Translations under genes and position numbers: made by a program
Shown here: in pieces, positions 7,846 to 16,611 of the stretch
Position numbering within the stretch: the stretch's first letter is position 1
How the letters are laid out: every line of letters starts with the position of its first letter
Assembly (NCBI GenBank): GCA_015487015.1
Contig: WFQP01000002.1
Location: forward strand, 1-33,807
Length of the DNA: 33,807 nucleotides
Reading direction: 5' to 3'
Origin: Thiomicrorhabdus sp.
GTDB lineage: Bacteria > Pseudomonadota > Gammaproteobacteria > Thiomicrospirales > Thiomicrospiraceae
The notes under the pieces: generated by a model
What the model saw: the letters and a program-made list of their open reading frames with translations, nothing else
The model's database searches: none
Told to the model about the DNA's origin: nothing

Positions 7846-9047
7846 AAATGGATTTTTCTAAATACCCAGATGAGCATGGGCACTTTGGACCTTATGGTGG
7901 TGTGTTTGCACCTGAAACCTTAATGGCGGCATTAGAGCAGCTTAAAGATGAGTATGCATCGGTTAAAAACGATCCTGCTTTTTTAAAAGAGCTGGCGGAA
8001 GATTTGCAAAATTATGTGGGGCGCCCTACACCACTCTATTATGCAAAACGTTGGTCGGAGCACCTAGGCGGGGGGAAAATTTATTTAAAACGTGAAGACT
8101 TGAACCATACTGGTGCACATAAAGTGAACAACACGATTGGTCAAGCTTTGCTGGCCAAGCGTTTGGGTAAAAAACGAATTATTGCCGAAACCGGTGCCGG
8201 TCAACACGGTGTAGCCAGTGCAACGGTTGCGGCACGTTTAGGCTTGGAGTGCGTGGTGTACATGGGGGCGGATGATGTGGTTCGCCAAGCCCCGAATGTG
8301 GCTCGCATGAGAATGTTGGGTGCAACCGTAATACCCGTTGAATCGGGTACAAAAACTCTAAAAGACGCACTGAATGAAGCGATGCGTGATTGGGTGACTA
8401 ATGTTGACGATACCTTTTATATTATTGGCACCGTTGCTGGCCCGCACCCTTATCCTGCTATGGTTCGAGATTTTCAATCCATTATTGGTCGAGAAGCGAA
8501 ACAGCAAGCGTTGCAACATGAAAATAAATTACCTGATGTGTTAATTGCTTGTGTTGGCGGTGGTTCCAATGCGATTGGACTATTCCATGAGTTTTTGGAA
8601 GATGATTCGGTAGAAATGTACGGGGTGGAGCCGGCAGGACTTGGCTTAGAGACAGGGCAACATGCTGCGCCGTTATGTAAGGGAACTCCCGGTGTATTTC
8701 ATGGTAACCGAACGTATTTAATGCAAGATAAAAATGGTCAAATACTCGGTACACACTCGATTTCTGCTGGGCTGGATTATCCTGGAGTAGGGCCTGAGCA
8801 CGCGTGGTTAAAAGACATTGGTCGAGTGAACTATGTGGCCGTCGATGATGAAGAAGCGTTGCAAGGATTTCGAGATTTAACGCGTTTTGAAGGTATTATT
8901 CCTGCGCTAGAGTCCAGTCATGCTTTAGCCTATGCTACCAAGCTTGTACCCACTTTATCGAAAGATAAAATGATTGTGGTGAACCTTTCTGGGCGTGGCG
9001 ACAAAGACATGAATACCATCGCGCAAATAGAAGGAATTGAGTTTTAA
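7842..9047 (+). CDS. trpB: tryptophan synthase beta chain TrpB
   Basis: PLP-dependent condensation of indole with serine, forming the alpha2-beta2 complex with TrpA. The 401-residue protein starts [20 protein letters not shown], typical of TrpB1. The PLP lysine is K94 in [11 protein letters not shown], the phosphate-binding loop is GGGSNA near residue 240, and [10 protein letters not shown] and SGRGDKD are conserved. It overlaps trpF by 4 nt (ATGA 7842-7845). A second ATG at 7848 is also possible. Length and motifs show an intact gene, not the TrpB2 type. Confidence 0.97.
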   Translation: MKMDFSKYPDEHGHFGPYGGVFAPETLMAALEQLKDEYASVKNDPAFLKELAEDLQNYVGRPTPLYYAKRWSEHLGGGKIYLKREDLNHTGAHKVNNTIGQALLAKRLGKKRIIAETGAGQHGVASATVAARLGLECVVYMGADDVVRQAPNVARMRMLGATVIPVESGTKTLKDALNEAMRDWVTNVDDTFYIIGTVAGPHPYPAMVRDFQSIIGREAKQQALQHENKLPDVLIACVGGGSNAIGLFHEFLEDDSVEMYGVEPAGLGLETGQHAAPLCKGTPGVFHGNRTYLMQDKNGQILGTHSISAGLDYPGVGPEHAWLKDIGRVNYVAVDDEEALQGFRDLTRFEGIIPALESSHALAYATKLVPTLSKDKMIVVNLSGRGDKDMNTIAQIEGIEF

Positions 9048-9067
9048 CGCTCTTTGTGGATAAAAAT

Positions 9068-9898
9068 ATGAGTAGATTACAGACAAAATTATCGGCTTTA
9101 AAAGTGGTGGGAAAAACCGCTTTGATTCCTTATATTACAGCGGGCGATCCGAGTCCTAAAGCCACGGTGGCGCTGATGCATCTGCTGGTAGAAAAAGGAG
9201 CCGATGTGATTGAGTTAGGCGTACCGTTTTCAGATCCGATGGCGGATGGGCCTGTGATTCAAAAAGCCGTGGAGCGTGCTTTAATACATAATGTGAGCTT
9301 GGATGATGTCCTAGAATACGTTCGAGTGTTTCGTGAGCAAGATATGGAAACTCCAGTGGTCTTAATGGGCTATCTTAATCCCATTGAAGCACAGGGATAC
9401 GAAGCATTTGCTAATGCAGCCAGCTCTGTGGGTGTGGATGCTGTTTTAACGGTTGATATGCCTCCAGAAGAGTCAAAAGGGTACTTAGAAGCATTGCAAC
9501 AGGCTAATTTAGATCGTATTTTTCTCGTTTCACCGACTACGCCTGATAACCGTTTGAGTGCAGTCAATGAGAAGGGAAGCGGGTTTGTATACTACGTCTC
9601 TTTAAAAGGGGTGACGGGTTCAAAAGAGTTGGATGTTGAAGATGTGGCTCGCAATATGAAGCGTTTGCAGCAGTCATTGAATATGCCAATGGGTATCGGA
9701 TTTGGCATTAAAGATGGAGCAACGGCATTTGAGATGGCTAAAATAGGCGATGCCGTTATTGTTGGCTCAGCCTTGGTTAAATTAATTGAAGCGAATCAAT
9801 CGAAAGGAAGTTATGATATTCACTTGGCGATTGGTAAAAAAATGACAGAATTTCGCACGGCTTTGGATAAAGCCGATGCATTAAAAGGTCAGGAGTAA
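9068..9898 (+). CDS. trpA: tryptophan synthase alpha chain TrpA
   Basis: Cleaves indole-3-glycerol phosphate to indole, which is channelled to TrpB. It is a TIM barrel of 276 residues. ATG 9068 was preferred over the in-frame GTG 9056 because it places the catalytic residues at E49 (IELGVPFSD) and D60 (ADGP), the standard numbering; GTGGA at 9056-9060 then serves as a weak ribosome binding site. The C-terminal phosphate-binding region GIGFGIKDG and VGSALV is intact. It lies 20 nt after trpB, and accD starts 3 nt after its stop. No trpE, G, D or C lies nearby, so the pathway is split across the chromosome. Confidence 0.96.
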   Translation: MSRLQTKLSALKVVGKTALIPYITAGDPSPKATVALMHLLVEKGADVIELGVPFSDPMADGPVIQKAVERALIHNVSLDDVLEYVRVFREQDMETPVVLMGYLNPIEAQGYEAFANAASSVGVDAVLTVDMPPEESKGYLEALQQANLDRIFLVSPTTPDNRLSAVNEKGSGFVYYVSLKGVTGSKELDVEDVARNMKRLQQSLNMPMGIGFGIKDGATAFEMAKIGDAVIVGSALVKLIEANQSKGSYDIHLAIGKKMTEFRTALDKADALKGQE

Positions 9899-9901
9899 AG
9901 G

Positions 9902-10795
9902 ATGAACTGGTTTGAAAAGATTTTACCTAGCATTAAGCAAGGTGCACAGCGTAAAGGATCGGTTCCTGAAGGGTTGTGGACGAAATGCCCTAAGTGTGAA
10001 AGTACGTTGTATCGTGCAGAGGTCTCTCGTAATAAAGAGGTCTGCCCTAAGTGTGATCATCATATGCGCTTAGGTGGGCGTGATCGTATTACGGCTTTTT
10101 TAGATGAAGGCAGTTTTACCGAAATTTCAGCCAATATTTCGCCAGTAGATGTCCTTAAGTTTAAGGACATTAAAAAATATAAAGACCGAATTTCGGCTGC
10201 GCAAAAAGCCACGGGTGAAAAAGATGCGTTGATCACAGGTGTGGGCACTATTAAAGAGCTTGAGGTTGTGGTGGCTGCGTTTGAATTTAAATTCATGGGT
10301 GGGTCTATGGGCTCGGTTGTGGGTGAAAAATTTGTTCGTGCGGTGAACGAGGCCATTGAACGTCAATGCCCGTTTATTTGCTTTTCAGCCAGTGGAGGCG
10401 CACGGATGCAAGAGGCGTTGTTCTCGTTGATGCAAATGGCCAAAACCAGTGCTGTCTTAGGGCGTTTGCGCGGGAAAGGTTTGCCGTATATTTCGGTGTT
10501 AACCGATCCAACCATGGGCGGTGTTTCAGCCAGTTTTGCAATGTTAGGTGATTTGAATGTGGCGGAGCCGAAGGCACTGATTGGATTTGCTGGGCCTCGT
10601 GTGATTGAGCAAACCGTGCGTGAAACCTTGCCTGAAGGTTTCCAGCGCAGTGAGTTTTTGCTGGAACATGGTGCAATTGATCAAATTATTCATCGTCATA
10701 ACTTAACAAGTGAACTGTCTTCCATTTGCAGTATGCTGATGCACCGAACAAATACGTTAACGCTTTCAGAAGTGATTGAACCGGAGTTGGTGTAA
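9902..10795 (+). CDS. accD: acetyl-CoA carboxylase carboxyltransferase subunit beta AccD
   Basis: Beta subunit of the carboxyltransferase half of acetyl-CoA carboxylase, making malonyl-CoA for fatty acid synthesis together with AccA. The 297-residue protein has an N-terminal four-cysteine zinc ribbon (C29, C32, C48, C51) followed by the crotonase-like carboxyltransferase fold, with [10 protein letters not shown] and [12 protein letters not shown] blocks. AGGAG at the end of trpA provides the ribosome binding site. The tight trpA-accD-folC order is common in gammaproteobacteria. About 130 nt without a recognised signal follow before folC. Confidence 0.97.
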   Translation: MNWFEKILPSIKQGAQRKGSVPEGLWTKCPKCESTLYRAEVSRNKEVCPKCDHHMRLGGRDRITAFLDEGSFTEISANISPVDVLKFKDIKKYKDRISAAQKATGEKDALITGVGTIKELEVVVAAFEFKFMGGSMGSVVGEKFVRAVNEAIERQCPFICFSASGGARMQEALFSLMQMAKTSAVLGRLRGKGLPYISVLTDPTMGGVSASFAMLGDLNVAEPKALIGFAGPRVIEQTVRETLPEGFQRSEFLLEHGAIDQIIHRHNLTSELSSICSMLMHRTNTLTLSEVIEPELV

Positions 10796-10926
10796 ATTTC
10801 TTTTAAGTTCCCTAGCCCCCATATAAAAATACGAATTAGAGTGCAAGCCCTTGATGTGCATAGCGAATGTTCTATGTGTGGATCTGGGGAATTGTTAAAT
10901 GTTTTTTATAAAAATTGCCCATCATT

Positions 10927-12249
10927 ATGACAATCCCTAATAGTCAATCCAGTTTGCAACACTGGATTGACTGGTTACTTCAATTGCACCCTAAAGAGGT
11001 TGATTTAGGGCTTGATCGAATTCGATTGGTCGCGGAGTCAATGCAGCTTCTGCACCCCGATCCTTTTGTCATTAGTGTGGCAGGAACCAACGGAAAAGGC
11101 TCCAGTGTGGCCATGTTGGTTTCAATTTTAAAGGCAGCTGGTTATCAGGTTGGTGCGTATACTTCGCCTCATATTCAGTCTTTTAATGAGCGAATTCAAA
11201 TAAATGGGTTGCCAGTGAGTGATGCGGATATTACCGATGCTTTCGCTCAAATTGAGGCCGCAAGAGGGGGGGTAAAATTAACTTACTTTGAATTTGCAAC
11301 GCTTGCAGCTTTGGTTGTCTTTAAACAGTCGGTACTGGATGTATTAGTGCTGGAAGTGGGGTTAGGCGGCCGCTTGGATGCCGTCAATGTAGTGGATGCG
11401 GATGCCGCATTGATTACGGCTATTGGCATTGATCACATTGAGTGGTTAGGGGATGACCGAAGTGTGATTGCAACCGAAAAAGCGGGTATTATGCGAACAG
11501 GAAATTTGGCGGTATGCTCGGATGATGCTCCACCCGAAAGCTTACTTGCTTACGCGAAGGAACATGCGGTTCCTTTAATGCAGTTAAATAAGGACTTTGC
11601 TTTGGATTGTTCTGAAGAGCTGTGGTCGGTTATTGGGCTGTCGGATGTTTTTAATAAACGTGCAGGCTTAGAATTAAAAAATTTTCCCCCCCCTAGTTTA
11701 AAAGGTGTATTTCAACTGCAAAACGCAGCGGGGGTTGTGGCACTGCTCTCTTTGCAAGAGTGCTTGCCGGTAGGGAAGGATGCGATTCGTACCGGATTGC
11801 AACAAGCAAAACACCCAGGACGATTGGATAGCTTTCAGAACCAAGGACAGTCTTGGTTAGTGGATGTGGCACACAACCCTCAATCAGCAGAGGCTCTAGC
11901 TGACTATTTAAGGCCAAGTTCTACCAATAAGCTGGAAGGAGGCTATACGGCTATTTTTTCGGTATTGAACGATAAAGACGCACTGCCAATGATTAAAATG
12001 ATTGCACCTTTTGTAAAAAAATGGGTAATTGTTGATTTATCGATTCCTCGTGCAACCTCTATTGAGGCATTAACAGCGTTATTGATTGATGCAGGGGTGT
12101 CTGAAAGTTATATTTTTCCTCAAAATACAATGACTCAGGCGGTCACGCTTGCCCAAAAAGACTCGAATACTCCCGTTTTGGTGTGGGGGTCTTTTTTTAC
12201 GGTTTCACAAGTGTATGGTTGTTTGGATGAAAGGTTAAGTTTGTTGTGA
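10927..12249 (+). CDS. folC: bifunctional folylpolyglutamate synthase/dihydrofolate synthase FolC
   Basis: Adds glutamate to dihydropteroate and to folates, using ATP. It is a Mur-ligase-like protein of 440 residues. The ATP loop GTNGKGSS lies near residue 50, followed by EVGLGGRLDAVN, GIDHIEWLG and EKAGI. The C-terminal domain has HPGRLD and DVAHNP. ATG 10927 was chosen by protein similarity; an in-frame TTG lies 12 nt upstream, and neither has a clear ribosome binding site. A run of eight C (11686-11693) encodes part of a Pro-Pro-Pro segment. It ends 10 nt before the SPOR-domain gene. Confidence 0.94.
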   Translation: MTIPNSQSSLQHWIDWLLQLHPKEVDLGLDRIRLVAESMQLLHPDPFVISVAGTNGKGSSVAMLVSILKAAGYQVGAYTSPHIQSFNERIQINGLPVSDADITDAFAQIEAARGGVKLTYFEFATLAALVVFKQSVLDVLVLEVGLGGRLDAVNVVDADAALITAIGIDHIEWLGDDRSVIATEKAGIMRTGNLAVCSDDAPPESLLAYAKEHAVPLMQLNKDFALDCSEELWSVIGLSDVFNKRAGLELKNFPPPSLKGVFQLQNAAGVVALLSLQECLPVGKDAIRTGLQQAKHPGRLDSFQNQGQSWLVDVAHNPQSAEALADYLRPSSTNKLEGGYTAIFSVLNDKDALPMIKMIAPFVKKWVIVDLSIPRATSIEALTALLIDAGVSESYIFPQNTMTQAVTLAQKDSNTPVLVWGSFFTVSQVYGCLDERLSLL

Positions 12250-12259
12250 GAGTGGTAGA

Positions 12260-12709
12260 GTGAGCGGTACAATGGACGAGGTGAGTAAATACCGATTAAC
12301 AGGTGCCATTATTTGGCTATTACTTTTGGTCATATTTGTTCCCATCTGGTTTGGTGAGCCTGTTGATTTTAAACCAGAAGAGTCTGCTCCAGCTCAAAAA
12401 GTTGTGGAGCGTCCGTTGATCAAACCCGAGACAACGGCTGCGTTAAAACAGAGTGACGCTCAAGTTGAATCTAAAAAAATGGTCAATCGGTGGATTGTCA
12501 GAGTGGCGGCGTATAAAGAGATAAAGACCGCCAATGACATGCTGGGTCGTTTAGATGGCCAGTATGATGTGGCCATTAAAACATTTGAAAAAACAGGAAT
12601 GCACTCGGTTCGAGTTGGACCTTATTTTTCTAGAGCTAAAGCAGAACAAACAAAACAAGAGATAGATAAAAGGTTGTATACCCAGTCTGAGGTTGTGCAG
12701 TTAAATTGA
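12260..12709 (+). CDS. SPOR-domain inner-membrane protein (DedD-like)
   Basis: Bitopic membrane protein of 149 residues. A short cytoplasmic start is followed by one transmembrane segment (about 14-31), a Pro/Glu/Lys-rich linker, and a C-terminal SPOR domain (about 75-149, beginning NRWIVRVAAY and ending EVVQLN). SPOR domains bind denuded septal peptidoglycan, so a division-site role as for DedD is likely by family. The position after folC and before purF is the dedD position in gammaproteobacteria, although the protein is shorter than E. coli DedD (about 220 residues). The start is GTG 12260 or ATG 12272, and both have weak ribosome binding sites. The cvpA gene usually next is absent. Confidence 0.82.
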   Translation: MSGTMDEVSKYRLTGAIIWLLLLVIFVPIWFGEPVDFKPEESAPAQKVVERPLIKPETTAALKQSDAQVESKKMVNRWIVRVAAYKEIKTANDMLGRLDGQYDVAIKTFEKTGMHSVRVGPYFSRAKAEQTKQEIDKRLYTQSEVVQLN

Positions 12710-12711
12710 AT

Positions 12712-12749
12712 GAGGCCTATTTAATGAAGGCCTCTCTAAGTATAGAGAG
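12712..12749 (+). promoter_or_regulatory. two overlapping hairpins in the purF leader, possible translational switch
   Basis: Stem A pairs GAGGCCT (12712-12718) with AGGCCTC (12728-12734), a perfect 7 bp stem with a 9 nt loop. Stem B pairs CTCTCTA (12732-12738) with TAGAGAG (12743-12749), a perfect 7 bp stem with a 4 nt loop. They share 12732-12734, so both cannot form fully at once. Stem B buries GAGAG (12745-12749), the only credible purF ribosome binding site, 9 nt before ATG 12759. The sequence shows the stems; regulation is inference. Neither has a T-run, so termination is unlikely. Confidence 0.5.
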
Positions 12750-12758
12750 TGTATAAAC

Positions 12759-14276
12759 ATGTGCGGAATTGTTGGAATCGTATTGGCGAGTGGTCAGCCT
12801 GTCAACCAAGAAATTTATGATGCATTAACCGTTTTACAACACCGTGGGCAGGATGCTGCGGGGATTGTGACAAACCAAGATGGTCGTTTTTTTCAGCGTA
12901 AAGACAACGGCTTGGTCAAGGACGTTTTTCGTACTCGTCATATGCGTGATTTGCACGGTAATATTGGTATTGGTCACGTTCGTTATCCAACGGCAGGTTC
13001 CTCTTCGAGTGCTGAAGCCCAGCCTTTCTATGTGAATTCGCCCTATGGTATCGCAATGGGACACAACGGAAACTTAACCAATGCGGATAAGTTGGCGCAG
13101 GAAATTTATCGTCAAGACTTACGTCACCTCAATACTAATTCAGATTCTGAAGTATTGTTAAATGTATTTGCACATGAGCTGATGCAGCAGAAGAAATTGT
13201 TTGTCGATCATGAGGATGTGTTTAATGCGGTGAGAGTGTTGCATAAGCGTGTACGGGGCGGCTATGCTGCGGTAGGCATGATTTCAGGGTTTGGTTTATT
13301 TGCATTTAGAGATCCATTTGGCTTACGCCCAGTGGTTGTGGGTAAACGTGAAACACCGAATGGAACAGATTATATGGTGGCCTCGGAGTCGGTGGCTATT
13401 ACAGGGTTGGGCTTTACGCTAGAAAAAGACTTAGCACCTGGTGAAGCAGTTGTGATTTCTGATGAGGGTGAAATAACCTATCAACAGTGTGCAGAAAACC
13501 CACAGTTATCGCCATGTATTTTTGAGTTTGTTTATTTTGCTCGTCCAGATTCCATGATTGATAATATTTCAGTGTATAAGTCTCGCTTACGCATGGGTGA
13601 AACCTTGGCGGATAAGATTTTAAGAGAGTGGCCAGATCATGATATTGATGTGGTGATGCCTATTCCTGATACCAGCCGAACATCTGCCTTAGAACTGGCG
13701 TTTCGTTTGGGTGCGCCTTATCGAGAAGGATTTATTAAAAATCGCTATATTGGTCGTACTTTTATTATGCCAGGACAGCAGTTGCGCAAAAAATCAGTTC
13801 GTCAAAAGTTAAATGCGATTGATTTAGAGTTTGAAGGAAAAAATGTATTGTTGGTGGATGATTCAATTGTGCGAGGAACAACATCGGCTAAGATTGTAGA
13901 GATGGCGCGTGAAGCAGGGGCCAAAAAAGTGTATTTTGCATCTGCTGCACCTGCGGTACGTTATCCGTATGTTTATGGTATTGATATGCCTTCTCCGACA
14001 GAGTTAGTGGCACATAACCGTACAACGGAAGAAATTGCGGAAGTGATTGGGGCCGATAAATTGATTTATCAAGACCTTGAAGACTTGATTCAAGCGGTGG
14101 GTGTGGGTAATAAAGATATTAAAGTATTTGATACGTCTTGTTTTAGTGGGGTTTATGCCACGGGAGATATTACGCCTGAGTATTTAGAGTCTATTGATAC
14201 AGCACGTAATGATGACGCGCAAACGTCTAAAAAAGCACAGGGTCAAGAGACCGTGGGTATTTATAATGGCAGTTAG
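12759..14276 (+). CDS. purF: amidophosphoribosyltransferase PurF
   Basis: First committed step of purine synthesis: PRPP plus glutamine gives 5-phosphoribosylamine. The 505-residue protein begins MCGIVGI, so Cys2 becomes the N-terminal nucleophile of the class II glutaminase without a propeptide, as in the E. coli type. The glutaminase domain (2-235) shows R74, N102-G103 (GHNGN) and D128. The phosphoribosyltransferase domain holds the PRPP loop [14 protein letters not shown] (363-376). The ribosome binding site GAGAG lies within a predicted hairpin. metZ follows by 9 nt, a neighbourhood also seen in Pseudomonas. Confidence 0.97.
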   Translation: MCGIVGIVLASGQPVNQEIYDALTVLQHRGQDAAGIVTNQDGRFFQRKDNGLVKDVFRTRHMRDLHGNIGIGHVRYPTAGSSSSAEAQPFYVNSPYGIAMGHNGNLTNADKLAQEIYRQDLRHLNTNSDSEVLLNVFAHELMQQKKLFVDHEDVFNAVRVLHKRVRGGYAAVGMISGFGLFAFRDPFGLRPVVVGKRETPNGTDYMVASESVAITGLGFTLEKDLAPGEAVVISDEGEITYQQCAENPQLSPCIFEFVYFARPDSMIDNISVYKSRLRMGETLADKILREWPDHDIDVVMPIPDTSRTSALELAFRLGAPYREGFIKNRYIGRTFIMPGQQLRKKSVRQKLNAIDLEFEGKNVLLVDDSIVRGTTSAKIVEMAREAGAKKVYFASAAPAVRYPYVYGIDMPSPTELVAHNRTTEEIAEVIGADKLIYQDLEDLIQAVGVGNKDIKVFDTSCFSGVYATGDITPEYLESIDTARNDDAQTSKKAQGQETVGIYNGS

Positions 14277-14285
14277 AGAGTAGTC

Positions 14286-15464
14286 ATGAGTTCATTTAAT
14301 ATTGAAACATTAGCGATTCGTGCAGGCTACGAGCAGACGCACGAGCAAGAGAACAGTGAGGCTATTTTCCCCACGTCCAGTTTTCGTTACCAATCTGCCG
14401 CACAAGCAGCGGCACGTTTTAGTGGTGAAGAGAAGGGGAATGTGTATTCTCGTTTTACCAATCCGACGGTTCGAACGTTTGAACAACGTTTAGCATTGAT
14501 GGAGGGTGGAGAGTCTTGTGTGGCAACCGCATCAGGTATGTCGGCTATTTTATCCACCTTTATGGCGTTGTTAAAGCAGGGAGATCATGTGGTCTCTTCA
14601 CAAAGCATTTTTGGTACAACGAAGGTGCTGTTTAATAAGTATTTAGCTAAGTTTGGTATCGAGGTCACATTTGTTTCCCAAACCGATCTTTCGGAGTGGG
14701 AGCGTGTTATTCAACCCAATACAAAAGCGTTGTTTTTAGAGACTCCGTCTAACCCTCTTACTGAAATAGCAGATATGAAAGCCATTAGTGGTTTGGCAAA
14801 AAAGAGTAACTGTTTATTTATTGTGGATAACTGTTTTTGTACGCCTATTTTGCAAAGACCGTTGGAGCAAGGGGCGGATATTGTGATTCACTCTGCGACT
14901 AAGTTTTTAGACGGTCAAGGCCGAGGAATTGGTGGCGCGGTTGTGGGATCAGAAGCCGTTGTGGAAGAGCATGTAAGAGCCTTTATGCGTACTGCGGGGC
15001 CAAGTATGAGTCCTTTTAATGCATGGATTTTTTTAAAAGGACTCGAGACGCTCTCGGTTCGAATGGCGGCACACTGCCAAAGTGCGTTAATGTTAGCAGA
15101 GTGGCTGTCTCAGCATCCAGCGGTAGAGCAAGTGTTTTATCCGGGGTTAACCTCACACCCTCAATATGAGTTAGCTTGTCAGCAGCAATCATCAGGGGGT
15201 GGTTTAGTGAGCTTTCGAGTTAAAGGAGGGCAGTCTGAGGCTTGGTCAGTGATTGATCAAACTCAAATGCTCTCTATTACGGCTAATTTGGGGGATGTAA
15301 AAACCAGTATTACACATCCTGCCACTACAACACATTGTCGAGTAGAGCCTTTGGATCGAATTAAAGCTGGTATTACGGATAATTTAGTTAGGATTTCTGT
15401 CGGATTGGAGTCGATTGAGGATATTAAAGCCGACTTGGCTAGTGGGTTAGATCGATTGATTTAG
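14286..15464 (+). CDS. metZ: O-succinylhomoserine sulfhydrylase MetZ
   Basis: PLP enzyme of the Cys/Met metabolism family that makes homocysteine directly from O-succinylhomoserine and sulfide, bypassing cystathionine. It has 392 residues, with the PLP lysine K206 in HSATKFLDGQGR. YSRFTNPT and TASGMSAI (PLP phosphate and ring contacts) and SITHPATTTH near the C-terminus are also present. The FLDGQGR motif and the purF neighbour favour MetZ over cystathionine synthase or lyase, but substrate preference cannot be proven from sequence. Direct sulfhydrylation would suit a sulfide-rich habitat. GAGAGTAGTC precedes ATG 14286. Confidence 0.9.
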   Translation: MSSFNIETLAIRAGYEQTHEQENSEAIFPTSSFRYQSAAQAAARFSGEEKGNVYSRFTNPTVRTFEQRLALMEGGESCVATASGMSAILSTFMALLKQGDHVVSSQSIFGTTKVLFNKYLAKFGIEVTFVSQTDLSEWERVIQPNTKALFLETPSNPLTEIADMKAISGLAKKSNCLFIVDNCFCTPILQRPLEQGADIVIHSATKFLDGQGRGIGGAVVGSEAVVEEHVRAFMRTAGPSMSPFNAWIFLKGLETLSVRMAAHCQSALMLAEWLSQHPAVEQVFYPGLTSHPQYELACQQQSSGGGLVSFRVKGGQSEAWSVIDQTQMLSITANLGDVKTSITHPATTTHCRVEPLDRIKAGITDNLVRISVGLESIEDIKADLASGLDRLI

Positions 15465-15477
15465 TGTTCGTTTTGTA

Positions 15478-15510
15478 ATGGGCGTAATACTTCGTTTCAA
15501 TTACACCCGT
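15478..15510. terminator. imperfect hairpin between convergent metZ and yhbY, possible bidirectional terminator
   Basis: ATGGGCGTAAT (15478-15488) can pair with ATTACACCCGT (15500-15510) across an 11 nt loop. The stem has one C/A mismatch and one G-U pair. A T-rich stretch (TGTTGTTTTG) follows on the + strand. The position between two convergent genes, 13 nt past metZ and 18 nt before the yhbY stop, fits a shared terminator. The stem quality is only moderate. Confidence 0.4.
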
Positions 15511-15528
15511 GATGTTGTTTTGTCGCTC

Positions 15529-15834
15529 TTATTTAGGTAACGGAAGCTCTGTTTCTTCATTTTGGCGGTAGATGATGCAGGTTTTTCCGACGGATTGCAC
15601 CAGCAGAGCGCCTGTTTGCTCAAGAATGTGTTGAGTTATCTCTTGGCGCTCATTTCGGTCACCCAGTGAAATTTTGATTTTTAAAATTTCGTGATGTGTT
15701 AACGTACTTTCAAGCTCCTCCATGAGGCTTTCAGTTACGCCATTTGTACCAATGATGATCATGGGGTTTAAGCCGTGTGCAATTCCACGAAGGTATTTTT
15801 TTTGGTTATTTGAAAGTTTTTCAGGTTGACTCAT
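15529..15834 (-). CDS. yhbY: ribosome assembly RNA-binding protein YhbY
   Basis: Small CRM-domain protein that associates with pre-50S ribosomal particles. The 101 residues cover a single CRM fold: LSNNQKKYLRGIAHGLNP at the start, then the family GxxG-type motif IGTNGVT, LTHHEILKIKI and QSVGKTCIIYR. The length equals that of E. coli YhbY (97). It is divergent from rlmE, with 59 nt between the starts, as in E. coli and most gammaproteobacteria. The ribosome binding site on the minus strand is weak. It is convergent with metZ. Confidence 0.95.
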   Translation of the reverse strand: MSQPEKLSNNQKKYLRGIAHGLNPMIIIGTNGVTESLMEELESTLTHHEILKIKISLGDRNERQEITQHILEQTGALLVQSVGKTCIIYRQNEETELPLPK

Positions 15835-15893
15835 TGAATATTCCGTTATGATTCTTATTAATGTAATTTATATATTGTAGTAGAAAAATTATT

Positions 15894-16511
15894 ATGGCGA
15901 GAAGTAAATCGAGTGATGGTTGGTTAAAAGAGCATTTTAATGACCCTTATGTGCAAAAAGCAAAGCAAGAAGGGTGGCGTTCACGTGCCGTCTATAAGCT
16001 CCAAGAGATAGATAAAAAGGACAGTTTATTTAAATCAGGGATGTGTGTCGTCGATTTAGGTGCGGCACCTGGAGGCTGGTCGCAGTGGACAACGCATAAA
16101 GTGGGAGCCAAGGGAGAGGTTTTTGCTTTGGATATTCTGCCTGTGGAGCCTTTTGCTGGCGTTACCTTTATTCAAGGTGATTTTAGAGAAGATGATGTTT
16201 ACGATCATTTGCTCTCCTCTCTTAATGGGCGTGATGTCGATGTGGTTATGTCAGATATGGCTCCGAATATGAGCGGTAATAAAGGGGTTGATATTCCACG
16301 AGCCATGTATTTGGTTGAGTTATGTGTTGATTTGGCAGATCAAGTGCTGAAAAAAAATGGCGACCTGTTGATGAAAGTTTTTCAGGGAGAGGGCTGTGAT
16401 CAGCTCTTAGCCACATTAAAGACAAAATATAAAAAAGTAATTACAAGAAAGCCAGATGCTTCACGATCAAGAAGCAAGGAAATATACCTGCTTGCTCGCG
16501 GTAAAAAATAA
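15894..16511 (+). CDS. rlmE: 23S rRNA (uridine(2552)-2'-O)-methyltransferase RlmE
   Basis: SAM-dependent ribose methylation of U2552 in the A-loop of 23S rRNA, a late step in 50S maturation. The 205-residue protein has the SAM motif VVDLGAAPGGWSQ (52-64). The complete K-D-K-E catalytic tetrad is K35, D121, K161 and E196, offset by three from the E. coli numbers. The start MARSKSSDGWLKEH is as expected. ftsH follows after 100 nt that hold candidate promoters, giving the conserved rlmE-ftsH pair. The AT-rich 59 nt gap to yhbY must hold divergent promoters, but none stands out. Confidence 0.97.
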   Translation: MARSKSSDGWLKEHFNDPYVQKAKQEGWRSRAVYKLQEIDKKDSLFKSGMCVVDLGAAPGGWSQWTTHKVGAKGEVFALDILPVEPFAGVTFIQGDFREDDVYDHLLSSLNGRDVDVVMSDMAPNMSGNKGVDIPRAMYLVELCVDLADQVLKKNGDLLMKVFQGEGCDQLLATLKTKYKKVITRKPDASRSRSKEIYLLARGKK

Positions 16512-16518
16512 GGCTATT

Positions 16519-16546
16519 TTGAGAATTTTTCGGCATAAGATATTTT
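16519..16546 (+). promoter_or_regulatory. candidate sigma-70 promoter upstream of ftsH (distal)
   Basis: TTGAGA (16519-16524) and TATTTT (16541-16546) are separated by 16 nt. It lies just past the rlmE stop and 66 nt before the ftsH ATG. This is a consensus match only. Confidence 0.4.
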
Positions 16547-16555
16547 TATGAAGAA

Positions 16556-16583
16556 TTGTGTTAAAGTAATCGGCTTGTATTTT
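16556..16583 (+). promoter_or_regulatory. candidate sigma-70 promoter upstream of ftsH (proximal)
   Basis: TTGTGT (16556-16561) and TATTTT (16578-16583) are separated by 16 nt, with TG just ahead of the -10. A start near 16590 would leave about 20 nt before ATG 16612, with AAGGGT (16601-16606) as ribosome binding site. No sigma-32 element of the CCCCAT type is visible. Confidence 0.4.
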
Positions 16584-16611
16584 TAGGTTAATGAATGGTT
16601 AAGGGTAGCCA

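Noticed and set aside
10796-10926. Possible promoter or small RNA in the accD-folC gap
   Set aside because: Only a 5 bp CATAG/CTATG dyad is visible, no -35/-10 pair has correct spacing, and no terminator follows.
15835-15893. Divergent promoters between yhbY and rlmE
   Set aside because: The 59 nt are very AT-rich and several TATA-like hexamers occur, but none pairs with a -35 at 16-18 nt. Promoters must exist here but I cannot place them.
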